DNA of 64,000 bases from JALORV01 sp963775635 (GTDB taxonomy: Bacteria; Pseudomonadota; Gammaproteobacteria; Burkholderiales; Burkholderiaceae_F). The position numbers were made by a program, and so were the translations under genes. Below the pieces are notes generated by a model. The model made no database searches. It was not told the origin of the DNA and saw nothing but the letters and a program-made list of their open reading frames with translations. The first letter of the stretch is position 1, and every line of letters starts with the position of its first letter. Of this stretch, positions 27,023-36,536 are shown piece after piece. The DNA lies in assembly GCA_963775635.1 (NCBI GenBank), contig CAVZJO010000016.1:186001-250000 (forward strand), read 5' to 3'.

Positions 27023-27955
27023 ATGCAGATGATCCGTGCGAACGCCAGTCAGACTCATGAATCGCGCTCAAATTGCCCATACGCCAAGCTGCTGCTTCCG
27101 CTGCTGCTCGGCGTCGGGGCTGCCGCCTACGGGACCGCGGGTCTGGCGCAGCAACAGCCGCAACCGGGGGGCGGACACGCAACGCAGGCGCAGGGCTCTG
27201 CGGCCGGCGGAACGAGTAACGAAGCCAACAGCCAGCTCGAGAACTGCCCGGAAACACTCGGGACGATCAGCATCGACGAGCAGACCAACGCCGGCTGGTA
27301 CGCCGCCTATCAGAGCCAGTACAAGATGGGCTCGACGGTTCCGGCGCTGCGGCTGATCATCCAGCAGTCCAATTGCTTCGTCATCGTCGACCGCGGGCGC
27401 GGCCTGGCGGCGCGCAACCGCGAGTCAGATCTGATCCGCGGCGAGGAAGGGCGCGCGGGCAGCAACTACGGCAAGGGCCAGATCGCCGCGGCGGATTACA
27501 CGATGATTCCGGAAGTGATCCTGTCCGACCGGGGCGGTACGCGCGCCGGCGGTGGCCTCGGGGGTCTGCTGGGCCGCACCGGAGCCGGGGCGGTCGTCGG
27601 CGCCCTCGCAGGAGGGATGTCGACCAACGAAGCGGGAGCGATCCTGACTCTGGTCGACAACCGCTCGACCGTGCAGCTCGCGGCCGCCGAAGGCTATTCG
27701 AAGAACATCGACTTCGCCGGGATGGGCGCCATCTTCGGCGGCGCAGGGGGTGGCGCCGGGGGTGCCTACACCAGCACGCCGCAGGGCAAGGTGATCTTTG
27801 CCGCCTTCACCGATTCGTACAACAAGATGGTCCGGGCGCTGCGCAACTACAAGGCGCAGACGGTCCGGGGCGGGCTCGGAACGGGCGGCCGACTCGGCGT
27901 TCAAGGCGGGAGCACGGACGCTTCGCGCGAAGTAGATTCGAAGCCTCGGCAGTGA
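27023..27955 (+). CDS. CsgG/HfaB-like exported lipoprotein-pore family protein
   Basis: A 310-residue exported protein. The ATG at 27023 has GGAGG seven bases before it. The signal region (KLLLPLLLGVGAAAYGTAGL) is preceded by an unusually long N-terminal stretch and has no lipobox Cys. The mature part fits the CsgG fold pattern: ALRLIIQQSNCFVIVDRGRG, ADYTMIPEVILSDRG, Gly-rich loops, STVQLAAAEGYSKNIDF, then AAFTDSYNKMVRALRNYKAQ. CsgG-type proteins form outer-membrane secretion pores or anchor adhesins. First gene of a six-gene run of exported proteins. Confidence 0.75.
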   Translation: MQMIRANASQTHESRSNCPYAKLLLPLLLGVGAAAYGTAGLAQQQPQPGGGHATQAQGSAAGGTSNEANSQLENCPETLGTISIDEQTNAGWYAAYQSQYKMGSTVPALRLIIQQSNCFVIVDRGRGLAARNRESDLIRGEEGRAGSNYGKGQIAAADYTMIPEVILSDRGGTRAGGGLGGLLGRTGAGAVVGALAGGMSTNEAGAILTLVDNRSTVQLAAAEGYSKNIDFAGMGAIFGGAGGGAGGAYTSTPQGKVIFAAFTDSYNKMVRALRNYKAQTVRGGLGTGGRLGVQGGSTDASREVDSKPRQ

Positions 27956-27962
27956 GTCGCCG

Positions 27963-28460
27963 ATGAACAAGCGCATTCCGCGACTTCGCGGTTTCGTGGC
28001 GGCTGGCGTCGGCTTCGTGTTGCTGGGCACGCACGCGTTCGCATCGGCGGAGTATTTCAGCCTGTACCTGAAGTGCGAGGGCCAGGTGGCGTCGGGCGCC
28101 GGCAAGACCGGCGCCAACCTCGACCTCGCGCTGCGCGACAACAACCAGTCGGCGCTGATCCAGCGCTCGAACATCCTGCCGGTCGGTGACAAGATGAAGT
28201 ACGAGGTCTCGCCGGCGACGTACAGCATGACCTACCGTTCGCCGCAGGCTCGCACGCAGCTCTACTACGACTGGTACCGCGGCCAGCTGTTTGCCTGGGA
28301 CCCGAGCTTGAAACGACTCGCTTACATCCGGCTGTCGATCGATCGTCAGACGGGGAACCTCGAAGGCGACATCCGCAACAGCGACGACCAGATACTGGCG
28401 CGCTTCGGCATGCAGTGTCAGAAGGCGGATCCGAGCACCCTGCCTGCGCCGAAGTTCTGA
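27963..28460 (+). CDS. Exported protein of unknown function
   Basis: 165 residues, seven bases after the CsgG-like gene. A signal peptide (cut near AFASA) is followed by a mostly beta pattern: EYFSLYLKCEGQVAS, YEVSPATYSMTYRSPQ, YIRLSIDRQTGNLEGDIRNS and a second Cys near the end (GMQCQKA), which could disulfide-bond with the first. I recognise no family. Position and size suggest a periplasmic partner of the CsgG-like protein. Confidence 0.8.
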   Translation: MNKRIPRLRGFVAAGVGFVLLGTHAFASAEYFSLYLKCEGQVASGAGKTGANLDLALRDNNQSALIQRSNILPVGDKMKYEVSPATYSMTYRSPQARTQLYYDWYRGQLFAWDPSLKRLAYIRLSIDRQTGNLEGDIRNSDDQILARFGMQCQKADPSTLPAPKF

Positions 28461-28511
28461 CGGCTGGACGCGTCGCGCAGCACTACACCGCGTCTGAGAG
28501 GGAGACGGCCC

Positions 28512-29099
28512 ATGAAAACCACAGCGGCCCTGGACGGTGCAGGACCCGGCGCGGGGCGCTGGCTCGCCGCAGTCGCCCTGGCCGCGCTCGGCGCGGCTCC
28601 GGGTGCGCAGTACGCGACAGCCCAGACACTGACCCCGGCACAACAGAAGAACGTGGAGCAGGCCAAGGCGCGCGAAGCGCAGGCGAAGGCGCTACTCGCC
28701 AAGTACACGGCGTCGCCTGGCCGTGACGACAGCGACGGCCTGCTGAAAGAGCCCGCGGTGAGCGCCGAACTGAAGCGGGTGGTCGGGAGCCAGCTGCCGA
28801 AGCTAATGCAGAACACTAACGTGCGCGGAGCGATCGCCTACGACGGCGGCAGTCTCGTCGTCAGCGGCAACGCACCGCACAAGGGCGGCGAGGAAGAAGG
28901 CGTCATCTGCGTCAACCCGTATTCGCCGGGCCTGGTCGAAGCGGCAATCTTCTCGCGCGGCAAGATCACGGTCTTCGCCACGGCGGAGAAGTACGAGTAC
29001 CTGAGCCTGTGCGTCAAAGACTGGATCACGCAGGTCAACTCGGGTCATCGTGACCGCATGACCCAGCCGAAAAACGTCTCGGTGGTGCGTGCCGGGTGA
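28512..29099 (+). CDS. Exported protein of unknown function (Ivy-like neighbour)
   Basis: 195 residues with a signal-like N-terminus cut near ATAQ, then a charged helix (QQKNVEQAKAREAQAKALLA), and a core with LLKEPAVSAELKRVVGSQLP, ICVNPYSPGLVEAAIFSRGK and LSLCVKDWITQVNSG. The LKEPA helix and a Cys-containing beta hairpin echo the Ivy-like gene that follows, so the two may be distant relatives; that is a by-eye impression. AGGGAGA precedes the ATG. Confidence 0.78.
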   Translation: MKTTAALDGAGPGAGRWLAAVALAALGAAPGAQYATAQTLTPAQQKNVEQAKAREAQAKALLAKYTASPGRDDSDGLLKEPAVSAELKRVVGSQLPKLMQNTNVRGAIAYDGGSLVVSGNAPHKGGEEEGVICVNPYSPGLVEAAIFSRGKITVFATAEKYEYLSLCVKDWITQVNSGHRDRMTQPKNVSVVRAG

Positions 29100-29140
29100 G
29101 TGGTCCGGTCGAAGCTTTGCAACACCTACGGGAATCCACC

Positions 29141-29569
29141 ATGAACCTGCATCGACTCCTAGGCGCCGCCTTGATCTTGCCGATCGGCGTCGCGTTGACG
29201 GCCGCGTCGCACGCGCAGCCGAAACAGAAGGAGGCGTGGGAGTACCTGAAGGAGCCCGCGTTCAAGTCGGCTTACATGAAGGCGCTCGGGCCGAAGGCCA
29301 ACACGCCGTGGCTCGCCAAGCGCGACGGCCCGGCGCCCGAAGACAAGTTCATCACCGTCGCCGGGCAGCGCTACGTGAAGAATGCATTCTGCAAGAACCA
29401 GGACTGCAACAACAACAGCACGGTCATCCTCTATTCACCCGAGAAGAAGGTCGTCTACGGGACGATCTACGAGAAGGGCAAGACAACGGAGATCGGCGAT
29501 CCGCCGGCGCCGGTCGCAGCCGAACTGGCCACGCTGTGGAAGAAGGAGTGGCGCTCGACGCCGCAATAG
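29141..29569 (+). CDS. Ivy-family lysozyme inhibitor-like periplasmic protein
   Basis: 142 residues. A signal peptide (cut near SHAQ) is followed by EYLKEPAFKSAYMKALGP, then NAFCKNQDCNNNSTVILYSP and KVVYGTIYEKGKTTEIG. The paired Cys loop corresponds to the CKPHDC-type loop that plugs the lysozyme active site in Ivy, although here the loop reads CKNQDC with no His. An inhibitor of lysozyme or of endogenous lytic transglycosylases is the family expectation; activity with this loop is uncertain. The ATG at 29141 is preferred to the upstream open frame. Confidence 0.75.
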   Translation: MNLHRLLGAALILPIGVALTAASHAQPKQKEAWEYLKEPAFKSAYMKALGPKANTPWLAKRDGPAPEDKFITVAGQRYVKNAFCKNQDCNNNSTVILYSPEKKVVYGTIYEKGKTTEIGDPPAPVAAELATLWKKEWRSTPQ

Positions 29570-29606
29570 TCGCCGTGCAGTGACCCGTTCGCTTGGGAGT
29601 CTGATC

Positions 29607-30194
29607 GTGATCGATGCGTGCCCCACCCTGGCTGCTCACAGCCACTTCGGTGTCCGGATCGCGATTGCGGCTTCGATCGCACTCGGCCCGGCTCTCCTCG
29701 GCGCATCGCATGCGGCAACCCTGGGCGACATTGCCGCGGCGCTGGCCGCCCCGGCCGCGTCGCTGCAGACAACCAACGACTGGACGGCGTTTGCCAAGCT
29801 GGCGGGTACAAAGTGGCAAGGAAAGGCGCCCGCCAAGGGCGGCAACAAGTACTACTGGAACGGCACGGTGCCAATCAACGGTGTTGGCCCCGGCGGCATC
29901 AGTCTGGTCGGCGACAAGGCCGCCTTGCAGTCGGCCACCGTCAACTGGCCAAAGGACATCAAGCTCGCCAAAGTGCCCGAGATGCTCGCGGCGCAGTTTC
30001 CGAAGGACGCGAAACTCGAACAAGTCCGCGGCGCCTGCCCGGACGAGCGGCTGAGTGGCTCACGCATCTATCGCGCGACACTGGCCGGTCGCAAACCGCT
30101 CTACCTGCACATCCAGTACGCGGCAGCAGACCGTGGAGGCTCCACGTCGACGATCGAGATGGAGCCCCAGCGCAACAAGGGCTGGATCTGTTGA
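29607..30194 (+). CDS. Exported protein of unknown function
   Basis: About 195 residues from a GTG with GGGAG seven bases upstream. A signal peptide (IAIAASIALGPALLGASHAA) is followed by WTAFAKLAGTKWQGKAPAKG, a VGDKAALQSATVNWPKDIKL block, and Cys in RGACPDERLSG and the last residue (GWIC). I recognise no family. It belongs to the same-strand run of exported proteins between 27.0 and 31.5 kb. Confidence 0.72.
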   Translation: MIDACPTLAAHSHFGVRIAIAASIALGPALLGASHAATLGDIAAALAAPAASLQTTNDWTAFAKLAGTKWQGKAPAKGGNKYYWNGTVPINGVGPGGISLVGDKAALQSATVNWPKDIKLAKVPEMLAAQFPKDAKLEQVRGACPDERLSGSRIYRATLAGRKPLYLHIQYAAADRGGSTSTIEMEPQRNKGWIC

Positions 30195-30260
30195 GCGCAG
30201 AACGGCAACTGCAGATGGACAACGCGCGCCGGCAACAGAAGGAGTCGGAAAGGAGAACCG

Positions 30261-31469
30261 ATGACTAAGACGTGGTGTGCCGGACTGGCCTTTCTGATGT
30301 GTTCTGCCGCGCTGGCGCAGTATTCGAATTCGGACCCGCGCAGTCCCATGTACCAGGAACACCAGCGACAACAGCAAGAGCAGCAACAGCAGAAGGACAA
30401 GGACGACCAGGAGCGCAGTGAGCGGCAGTCTGCGCAATCTGCCGAGAGTTATCGGCAGTTCATGGACAACCAGCGCAAGCTGCAGGAGAAGCTCAGCGGC
30501 GAGGTAGAACGCGATCGCGCGCTGTTCCTGAAGACACCGCCCATACCGCCGCAGAAGAACACGTTGCTCGGTCAGTGGCGACTTGACCGAACCAAGAAGA
30601 AACCGGCGAATGCCCTCGCGGAGCTCAACGCGATGATTTCGCAGCCGGCGTGCGAGATGGTATTCGGCGAAGGCATTTGGGACTTCAGGCCGAAAGCGCT
30701 CTATGGCATCGATGCCGGCGTCGGCGAGACAAAGCTGACCGACGTCGACTACCGCGGCAACGAAGGCATCATCGGCGTGATCCCCAAGGCGGGGAAACTC
30801 TTCGTCTTCAAGATCCTTGGCGCCGATCGCGTGCAGGAGCTGACGTCGACGCGCATCGGCGCCGACCCCTGCACGTTCGTCCGCGTCGGCGCGAACGCGC
30901 AAGCGGCCAACGCGTCCGCAGCCGGTACACGAGCCGCGAACGCTTCCTCGTCGAACGCGCCGCCTGCCGCATCGGGACGCGCGCCGTCATCGCCGCCCGC
31001 GCAGGTGGCGGTGGCGGCGCCGACAGGATCAACGCTGTCGCGCCCGTCACCGGAGGTCTGCCGACAGACGCTGCTCGACAAACTCGGCACGGTCGGCGTC
31101 AACCAGGTGCGGGCGATGTCCGACGTGCGCTTCAAGGAAGCCGCCATCGAAGGCAAGGTGCCGAACACGAACAACCTGCGTATCGACCTGCGCGGCAGCG
31201 CCTGCGACGACCCGCGCATCAAGGCGACGCTCTACGACTTCGACACCGACGGCATGCTGCAGGCGATCACCTACGTCTGGGAGCGCCCGGCGGGGCCGGC
31301 GCCGGCGCCGATCTTCAGCGAGCGTGTGAAGACGCTGTCGCTGCACCACGCTCTGCCGCCGCCGCAATCGCCGGGGCGACTGCAGGCGGACACGTCGATG
31401 GGGCGCCTCGTCCTGCAGGACATGCCGGAGCGCAACCTGCTGCTCGAGGCCTACGCGACGAAGAAGTAG
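30261..31469 (+). CDS. Exported protein with Gln-rich N-terminal region
   Basis: 402 residues with a signal peptide (cut near AALAQ), a Gln/Glu-rich helical stretch (about 32-60), then LLGQWRLDRTKK, ACEMVFGEGIWDFRPKALYG and GAGKLF-type beta segments to about 215. An Ala/Ser/Pro-rich linker leads to a second domain with EVCRQTLLDKLGTVGVNQ, IDLRGSACDDPRIKATLYDF and VWERPAGPAPAPIFSERVK. Two Cys per domain suggest disulfides. GGAAAGGAG precedes the ATG. No family recognised. Last gene of the exported six-gene run. Confidence 0.8.
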   Translation: MTKTWCAGLAFLMCSAALAQYSNSDPRSPMYQEHQRQQQEQQQQKDKDDQERSERQSAQSAESYRQFMDNQRKLQEKLSGEVERDRALFLKTPPIPPQKNTLLGQWRLDRTKKKPANALAELNAMISQPACEMVFGEGIWDFRPKALYGIDAGVGETKLTDVDYRGNEGIIGVIPKAGKLFVFKILGADRVQELTSTRIGADPCTFVRVGANAQAANASAAGTRAANASSSNAPPAASGRAPSSPPAQVAVAAPTGSTLSRPSPEVCRQTLLDKLGTVGVNQVRAMSDVRFKEAAIEGKVPNTNNLRIDLRGSACDDPRIKATLYDFDTDGMLQAITYVWERPAGPAPAPIFSERVKTLSLHHALPPPQSPGRLQADTSMGRLVLQDMPERNLLLEAYATKK

Positions 31470-31628
31470 GCGATCGCGCCGGCGCGGCACTGCATGTGCA
31501 GTGGGCGAGGGAACGGGAGTCATTCCTCGCCGCGCTGACGCGTTACGCGGAGAGCTTGGGTGCGCGGGGCGAGCTGATTTCCGCGCCTGCTTCGGTTTGT
31601 GACGCTGGGCGCGTCCATTCCGACGCGG

Positions 31629-32046
31629 TCACATCCGCATCAGCTCCGCACGCGCGTCGTTCATCAGGTTGGTGTTCCAGTTGATATAGGCGCGATGGAT
31701 CGTCTTCTTGCCGGTCGTCCTTGTAATCAAGGTTGACGCTGTCAAGATACCTGAGCGAATACCTGCCAGCCTCGTAGCTCAGTTCCATCATCAGCGTGTG
31801 CGTGCGCAAGACGAGCTTGCCGGTCATTTTGCCGGCGCCGTTGTCGGTGAACACCCAACCGCGCTGGGCGCCGCTCGCCATGAACGCACGCTTGATCTGC
31901 TCGGCAGACGCCGGAGTTCCGGACCCGGTGACCGCGGCGACGTCCTTCCACTCGGTGAGATCGACGGCGGCGAGCGCTGGTGCCGATGCCACGGCAGCCG
32001 ATACCAGCGCCAGCAGCCAAACCCAGTTAAGAAAAGCCCGAGGCAT
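31629..32046 (-). CDS. Small exported protein (frameshifted)
   Basis: About 139 residues. A signal peptide (cut near APALAA) is followed by RAFMASGAQRGWVFTDNG, MTGKLVLRTHTLMMELSYEA and YSLRYLDSVNLDYKDD. One base change near 31700 gives the C-terminus KTIHRAYINWNTNLMNDARA ending at a TGA at 31631-31629. That ending matches a common family of small periplasmic proteins with an H-x-x-Y-N-x-W-type tail. Function unknown. It is convergent with the exported run and divergent from the polyene cluster. Confidence 0.72.
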
Positions 32047-32214
32047 ACGCCCTCCGTGTTGTTCGTTCTTGACCGGACGCCCGATTGCCCGGTGGTCCGG
32101 CTGTTCGCCTACAAAACCCTGCAACTGCCCGCGTACTGTCAAGCTTTCTCAGAGGTAGACCGACCGGTGCGGATGGTATAACTACCCATAATGGAAGCCA
32201 CCTGATTCGGCTTG

Positions 32215-32472
32215 ATGCGGGACATGCAAACACTCGAACTGCTGCGCCAGTACCTTCAAACCAGGGTATCGATCGATTCGGCCAGGATCACGCCAGACGC
32301 GACGCTGCAGGACATTGGCGTCGATTCGCTGATCCTCATCGATCTGATGTTCGAACTCGAGGAATCGCTGAATGTCCGCGTGACCGATGTCGACACGCGA
32401 CCTGAGACGGTGGCGGAACTCATTCTTCTGTTCGACTCGCTGACAGCGGCACAGCTAAAGACGGGTACATGA
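32215..32472 (+). CDS. Acyl carrier protein (polyene cluster, first)
   Basis: About 85 residues with the phosphopantetheine motif IGVDSLILIDLMFELEE; the Ser of DSL is the attachment site. It carries the growing aryl polyene chain. The stop overlaps the ketosynthase ATG (ACATGATC), so the two are coupled. The exact start is uncertain among TTG 32212, ATG 32215 and ATG 32224. Promoter sequences must lie within the 170 bases between it and the divergent small exported gene; I see no clear motif. Confidence 0.88.
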   Translation: MRDMQTLELLRQYLQTRVSIDSARITPDATLQDIGVDSLILIDLMFELEESLNVRVTDVDTRPETVAELILLFDSLTAAQLKTGT

Positions 32473-33734
32473 TCCGGCATCGTGTGGCGGTCACGGGTCT
32501 CGGTCTGACCGTGCCGTCCGGTACCGACCTGGGCTCCGTGTTCGACCGCCTGATGGCGGGCGAATCCGTCATCCGCCCGTTTACGCCAGATCCGGCGCTT
32601 CCAAACGGCGCGACGGCGGTCCCCGCGGTGTACTGCGATGGCTTCGATCCCGAAACCGCGATCGGGAGAACGACGAGTTTCTTGACGGACCGCTACGCGC
32701 AACTCGGCGTCGCGGCTGCTCTGGCGGCCTGGCAGGATGCCGGGCTGCCGTGCACGGCAGCGCCCGAGGAACGACTCAACGGCGCTGTGTGCTGGGGCAC
32801 CGGACTGGGCGGCACCCGCTCGATCGAGTCGGCCTACTTCGACCTGCTGCAGCGGGGTCGCAGTCGAGCGTCGCCATTGCTGATCGTCATGGGGATGCAC
32901 AACGCGGCCGCGGCCCATATCGCGATGCGGCTCGGACTCGGCGGCGCCGCAACGACGAGCTCGGTCGCTTGCGCTTCGTCGGCTATTGCAATTGGTGAAG
33001 CGTTGCGGCTGATCCGTTTGGGCGAAGCGGAACTGGTCGTCGCCGGTGGCTCTGAGGCGCCATTGACGGCCGGGATACTGATGGCATGGCAGGCGATGCG
33101 GGTGCTCGCGCCCGGCGAAGGCGACGCGGCGAAATCCGCCTGCCGGCCGTTCAATGCCGACCGCGCAGGACTGGTACTGGGCGAGGGCGGAGCCGCGCTA
33201 GTGCTCGAATCGTACGAGCACGCCCAGCGCCGCGGTGCGTACATCTACGCAGAACTGGCAGGCTACGGTGCGAGCTGCGATCACCACCATCTGTCACAGC
33301 CGCTGGCTGCCGGACAGATGCGTGCGCTGCGTGCGGCGCTGAAGGATGCCGAACTCGCCCCCGATGAACTGGATTACGTCAATGCGCACGGCACCGGCAC
33401 CGTCGAGGGCGATCCGGTCGAGATCGAGGCGCTGCGTGCGGTGTTCGGCGAACATGCCGGATCGGTTTCGGTCAGCTCCACCAAGTGGATGCTCGGTCAC
33501 ATGCTGGGCGCCACTGGCGCTGTTGAGGCGTTGATCACCGTGATGGCGCTGAAGCGGCAGCAGGTACCGCCGACGGCGCACCTGGACCACGTAGATCCGG
33601 CGTGTGCCGGCGTGCGCCATGTCGCGCGAGTCGGCGAGTCGCTGCCGCTGCGGGCCGCGCTGACCAGCTCGTTCGCGTTCGGCGGCTCGAATGCGGTGCT
33701 TGCGTTCCGACGCCACGCGACCACCCTGAATTGA
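32469..33734 (+). CDS. Beta-ketoacyl-ACP synthase (polyene cluster)
   Basis: A 421-residue FabF-like ketosynthase with the full catalytic set: Cys in SVACASSAIA, His in VNAHGTGTVEGDP and His in KWMLGHMLGATGAVE, with SFAFGGSN near the end. It condenses malonyl units onto the aryl-primed chain. It is intact in this assembly, unlike the second ketosynthase at 38503. Followed 18 bases later by the chorismatase gene. Confidence 0.93.
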   Translation: MIRHRVAVTGLGLTVPSGTDLGSVFDRLMAGESVIRPFTPDPALPNGATAVPAVYCDGFDPETAIGRTTSFLTDRYAQLGVAAALAAWQDAGLPCTAAPEERLNGAVCWGTGLGGTRSIESAYFDLLQRGRSRASPLLIVMGMHNAAAAHIAMRLGLGGAATTSSVACASSAIAIGEALRLIRLGEAELVVAGGSEAPLTAGILMAWQAMRVLAPGEGDAAKSACRPFNADRAGLVLGEGGAALVLESYEHAQRRGAYIYAELAGYGASCDHHHLSQPLAAGQMRALRAALKDAELAPDELDYVNAHGTGTVEGDPVEIEALRAVFGEHAGSVSVSSTKWMLGHMLGATGAVEALITVMALKRQQVPPTAHLDHVDPACAGVRHVARVGESLPLRAALTSSFAFGGSNAVLAFRRHATTLN

Positions 33735-33751
33735 TTCGCTGCCGACTCACG

Positions 33752-34814
33752 ATGCCAGTGCAACCAATCGAACCCATCATGCTGCCGCTCGACAGCGCCG
33801 CCGGGCCGACCGGCGAGTGGGGACGCTGGCTGGGGAGGGATCGTGTATGGCGATCGTGCGGACACCGGACGGCGTCTCGCCCGCCACATCGGCGAGCGCG
33901 CCGCCGCGGCGTGTGCGGTCGTCGACATGATGCCGCTGGCAGCCGCGCACGGATTCGCCGAGCTATGGCGAGTCGGCGCCGGCCCGGTGATCCAAGGTCG
34001 GCACGGAGCGAACGGCGAAATCACCTGGTCGGCTGATGGCTCGCTGCTGTTCGGGCACCTGACGGTCGACGAAGCAGCGTTCAGCGACGGCCGCCACTGT
34101 GCGCTCGAAGCCGCCGCGCACGCGGCCTATGCAGGTCTCTTCGACCTGCTGCAGCAGGCCGGCTACCCGCATCCGATTCGATTCTGGAATTACCTTCCGC
34201 GCATCAACGTCGACGAGGATGGGCTCGAGCGCTACCGGCACTTCAACGTCGGTCGGCATCGGTCGTTCGTCGCGGCGAATCGCTCGCCGGATATGTCACC
34301 GCCAGCGGCGTGCGCGCTCGGCTGCAGCGGCACCGCGATGACCGTCATGGTGCTCGCCGGGCGTGCGGCGCCAACCGCCATCGAGAACCCGCGCCAACTT
34401 AGCGCCTATCGTTATCCGGAGCAGTACGGCCCGCGACCGCCGACGTTCTCGCGAGCAGCGCTCTACCGGCATGACGCCATCGCGATGCTGACGATCTCCG
34501 GCACCGCCAGCATCGTTGGCCATGAAACGCTGCATCCCGGCGACGTCGCGGAGCAGGTCGATGAATCGCTGCGCAACGTACAGGCGGTGGTCGACGCGGC
34601 CCACCGGGTGGCCGCCAACCGCTCTTCGCGGTGAATGGGCTGAAGATGAAGGCCTACGTGCGCCGTGCCCACGATGCCGACACCGTGCGTCGCCAGCTGC
34701 AGCGGCGGCTGCCGGACGCGCCGGTGCCGCTGGTACGTGCCGAACATCCGCCGTGCCAATCTACTGTTCGAAATCGAGGCGGCTGGCAGCGCGCCGCAAC
34801 CGACGCCCGCATGA
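33752..34814 (+). CDS. Chorismatase, XanB2/Hyg5-like (three frameshifts)
   Basis: About 354 residues when joined: MPVQPIEPIMLPLDS to about 33830, then YGDRADTGRRLARHIGERAA through RFWNYLPRINVDEDGLERYR HFNVGRHR, ACALGCSGTAMTV, NPRQLSAYRYPEQYGPRPPT and LTISGTASIVGHET. After about 34625 it reads MKAYVRRAHDADTVRRQL, and after about 34728 IRRANLLFEIEAAG, ending at the TGA at 34812. This is the FkbO/Hyg5/XanB2 family, which turns chorismate into 3- or 4-hydroxybenzoate. Here it most likely supplies the aryl starter. Its presence separates this locus from ammonia-lyase-primed polyenes. Confidence 0.85.
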
Positions 34815-34890
34815 TGCCGGTCGCGGCGCCGTGCGGCGCCACACAGTCCAGCGGTCAACCATTGACTCAGGCCGGCCGCCATCTCTAAGG

Positions 34891-35720
34891 ATGACGACGC
34901 CGGGAACGGGCAATCGCGCCCACGAAGCTTTTCGAGCGCATCAGGGCGCAGCTGCTGCTGTTCTGGTGCCTCGGCCTGCTGGGAGTCGGAACGCTGCTAT
35001 GGACACCGGTGGCGGCGCTGTTGCGGCTGATGCTGCCACGCGCGATCGGCCATCGCGTTGGGCGCAGCGTCGCCCGCCGCTTCTTCGCTTTCTACCTGGC
35101 CAACATGCGTGCGATAGGCGGCGCCAGCATCGAGCTCGACGAACTCACGCCGATCCTGGACCAGCGCGGCCTGATCATCGCCGCCAACCACCCGTGCCTG
35201 CTCGATGCGCTGATGCTGCTGTCGCGCCTGCCTGACGGCGTGCCGCTGATGAAGGCGGAACTCGAGAGCAGTGCGTTCTGGGGCGCGCCGGCGCATCTGG
35301 CGGGCTACATCAGCAGCCGCAATATGATGGAGCAGTGCGCGTGGCTCGCGAACGCATCGCTGCTGGGGCGCAGGTGCTGATCTTTCCAGAGGGGACGCGC
35401 ACCAACGCCTGGCCACTGGGACCGTTGCGTGGCGCCATCGCCATCATTGCGCATCGGGCGCGTGCGCGGTACAGACCGTGATCATCGAGACCGACACACT
35501 GTTTTTTTCAAAAGGCTGGCCGCTGTTTCGCGCACCACGGCTACCGGTGCGCTATAGATTACGTCTCGGCCGACGGTTCGAGCCTCCCTCGGACGCGGCG
35601 CGGTTCATGGCCGAACTGCAAGAGCACTTCCTGGGCGAACTGGCACAAGCGAAGTTACGCCCGCCGGTCAGCAGCGGTTCGAATGAGCCCGGTCACCGTC
35701 CACCACGCATCTGGTGCTGA
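34891..35720 (+). CDS. PlsC-like acyltransferase (frameshifted)
   Basis: About 275 residues over four frame segments. An N-terminal membrane segment (LLLFWCLGLLGVGTLLW) is followed by IIAANHPCLLDALML with the HX4D catalytic motif, VPLMKAELESSAFWG, GAQVLIFPEGTRTNAWPLGP with FPEGTR, and VIIETDTLFFSKGWPLFRAP. It is a 1-acylglycerol-phosphate acyltransferase-type enzyme that probably attaches the polyene acyl chain to its lipid carrier. Frame changes lie near 34932, 35340 and 35475. The 3' end overlaps the glycosyltransferase start. Confidence 0.8.
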
Positions 35721-36536
35721 TCCCCAGCTACAACAGCGGCGCGCTGGTACTGCGCACGGTCGAGGACGCGCTGCAACAATGGGCGCCGGTGTGGCTCGTC
35801 GTCGATGGCAGCACCGACGGCAGCGGCGAGGCACTGCAACGGATGGCCGGGCAGGACCCGGCACTTTCCATCATCGTCAATCCGCGCAACAAGGGCAAGG
35901 GCGCCGCCGTGCTTCGCGGGCTCGACTTCGCGGCGCGGCAGGGCTATACGCACGCGCTGACGATGGATTCGGACGGCCAGCATCCGGCCGAGCTGATCCC
36001 GGAATTCATGGCGGCTTCGATGCGGGCGCCGGACTGCATGATTCTCGGCAAGCCGGTGTTCGACGAGAACGCGCCGGCGCTGCGGGTCAAGGGCCGGCAG
36101 ATCTCGAATTGGTGGGCCAACCTCGAGACGCTCTGGGCGGGCGTCGGCGACTCGCTGTTCGGGTTCCGCGTCTATCCGATCGCCCCGTTGCGCAAGGTGA
36201 TGCAGTCGCGAGCGTTTCATGCGGCGCTTCGACTTCGACCCCGAGGCTGTCGTGCGCCTGTGCTGGATGGGCGTCAAGCCGGTCAACCTGCCGGCGCCCG
36301 TCAAGTATTTCACCGCTGAAGAGGGCGGCGTTTCGCATTTCAACTACCTGCGCGACAACGCGCTGCTCACCTGGATGCACACGCGGCTCTTCTTCGGCTT
36401 CCTGTTGCGGCTGCCGCTGCTGCGTGGCGCGCAGGACCAAGGCCGACGTGAAACTGAACAAGCCGCACTCTGCCCGCGCATCGATTCGCAGCTGCGCACG
36501 CCGCGGTCAGAGCATTCCGCCGTTGAATCGAAATGA
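35683..36536 (+). CDS. Family 2 glycosyltransferase (frameshifted)
   Basis: About 280 residues. A frame change near 35712 joins MSPVTVHH to LVLIPSYNSGALVLRTVEDA, followed by VVDGSTDGSGEALQRMA, the acidic metal motif in LTMDSDGQHP, and DSLFGFRVYP. A second change near 36218 leads to DFDPEAVVRLCWMGVKPVNL PAPVKYF and a membrane-proximal tail. This matches the dolichol-phosphate-mannose-synthase-like enzymes of xanthomonadin clusters. The true stop is uncertain because the tail meets the convergent fabG 3' end at 36507. Confidence 0.8.

Noticed and set aside
34815..34888. Short open stretch between chorismatase and acyltransferase as a separate small gene
   Set aside because: Only about 25 codons, no ribosome site and no recognisable sequence; probably spacer.
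33720..36536. Premature stops in the plus-strand polyene genes as evidence of a dead cluster
   Set aside because: Catalytic motifs are all preserved across frames and changes are single-base, so assembly indels explain it better than decay.
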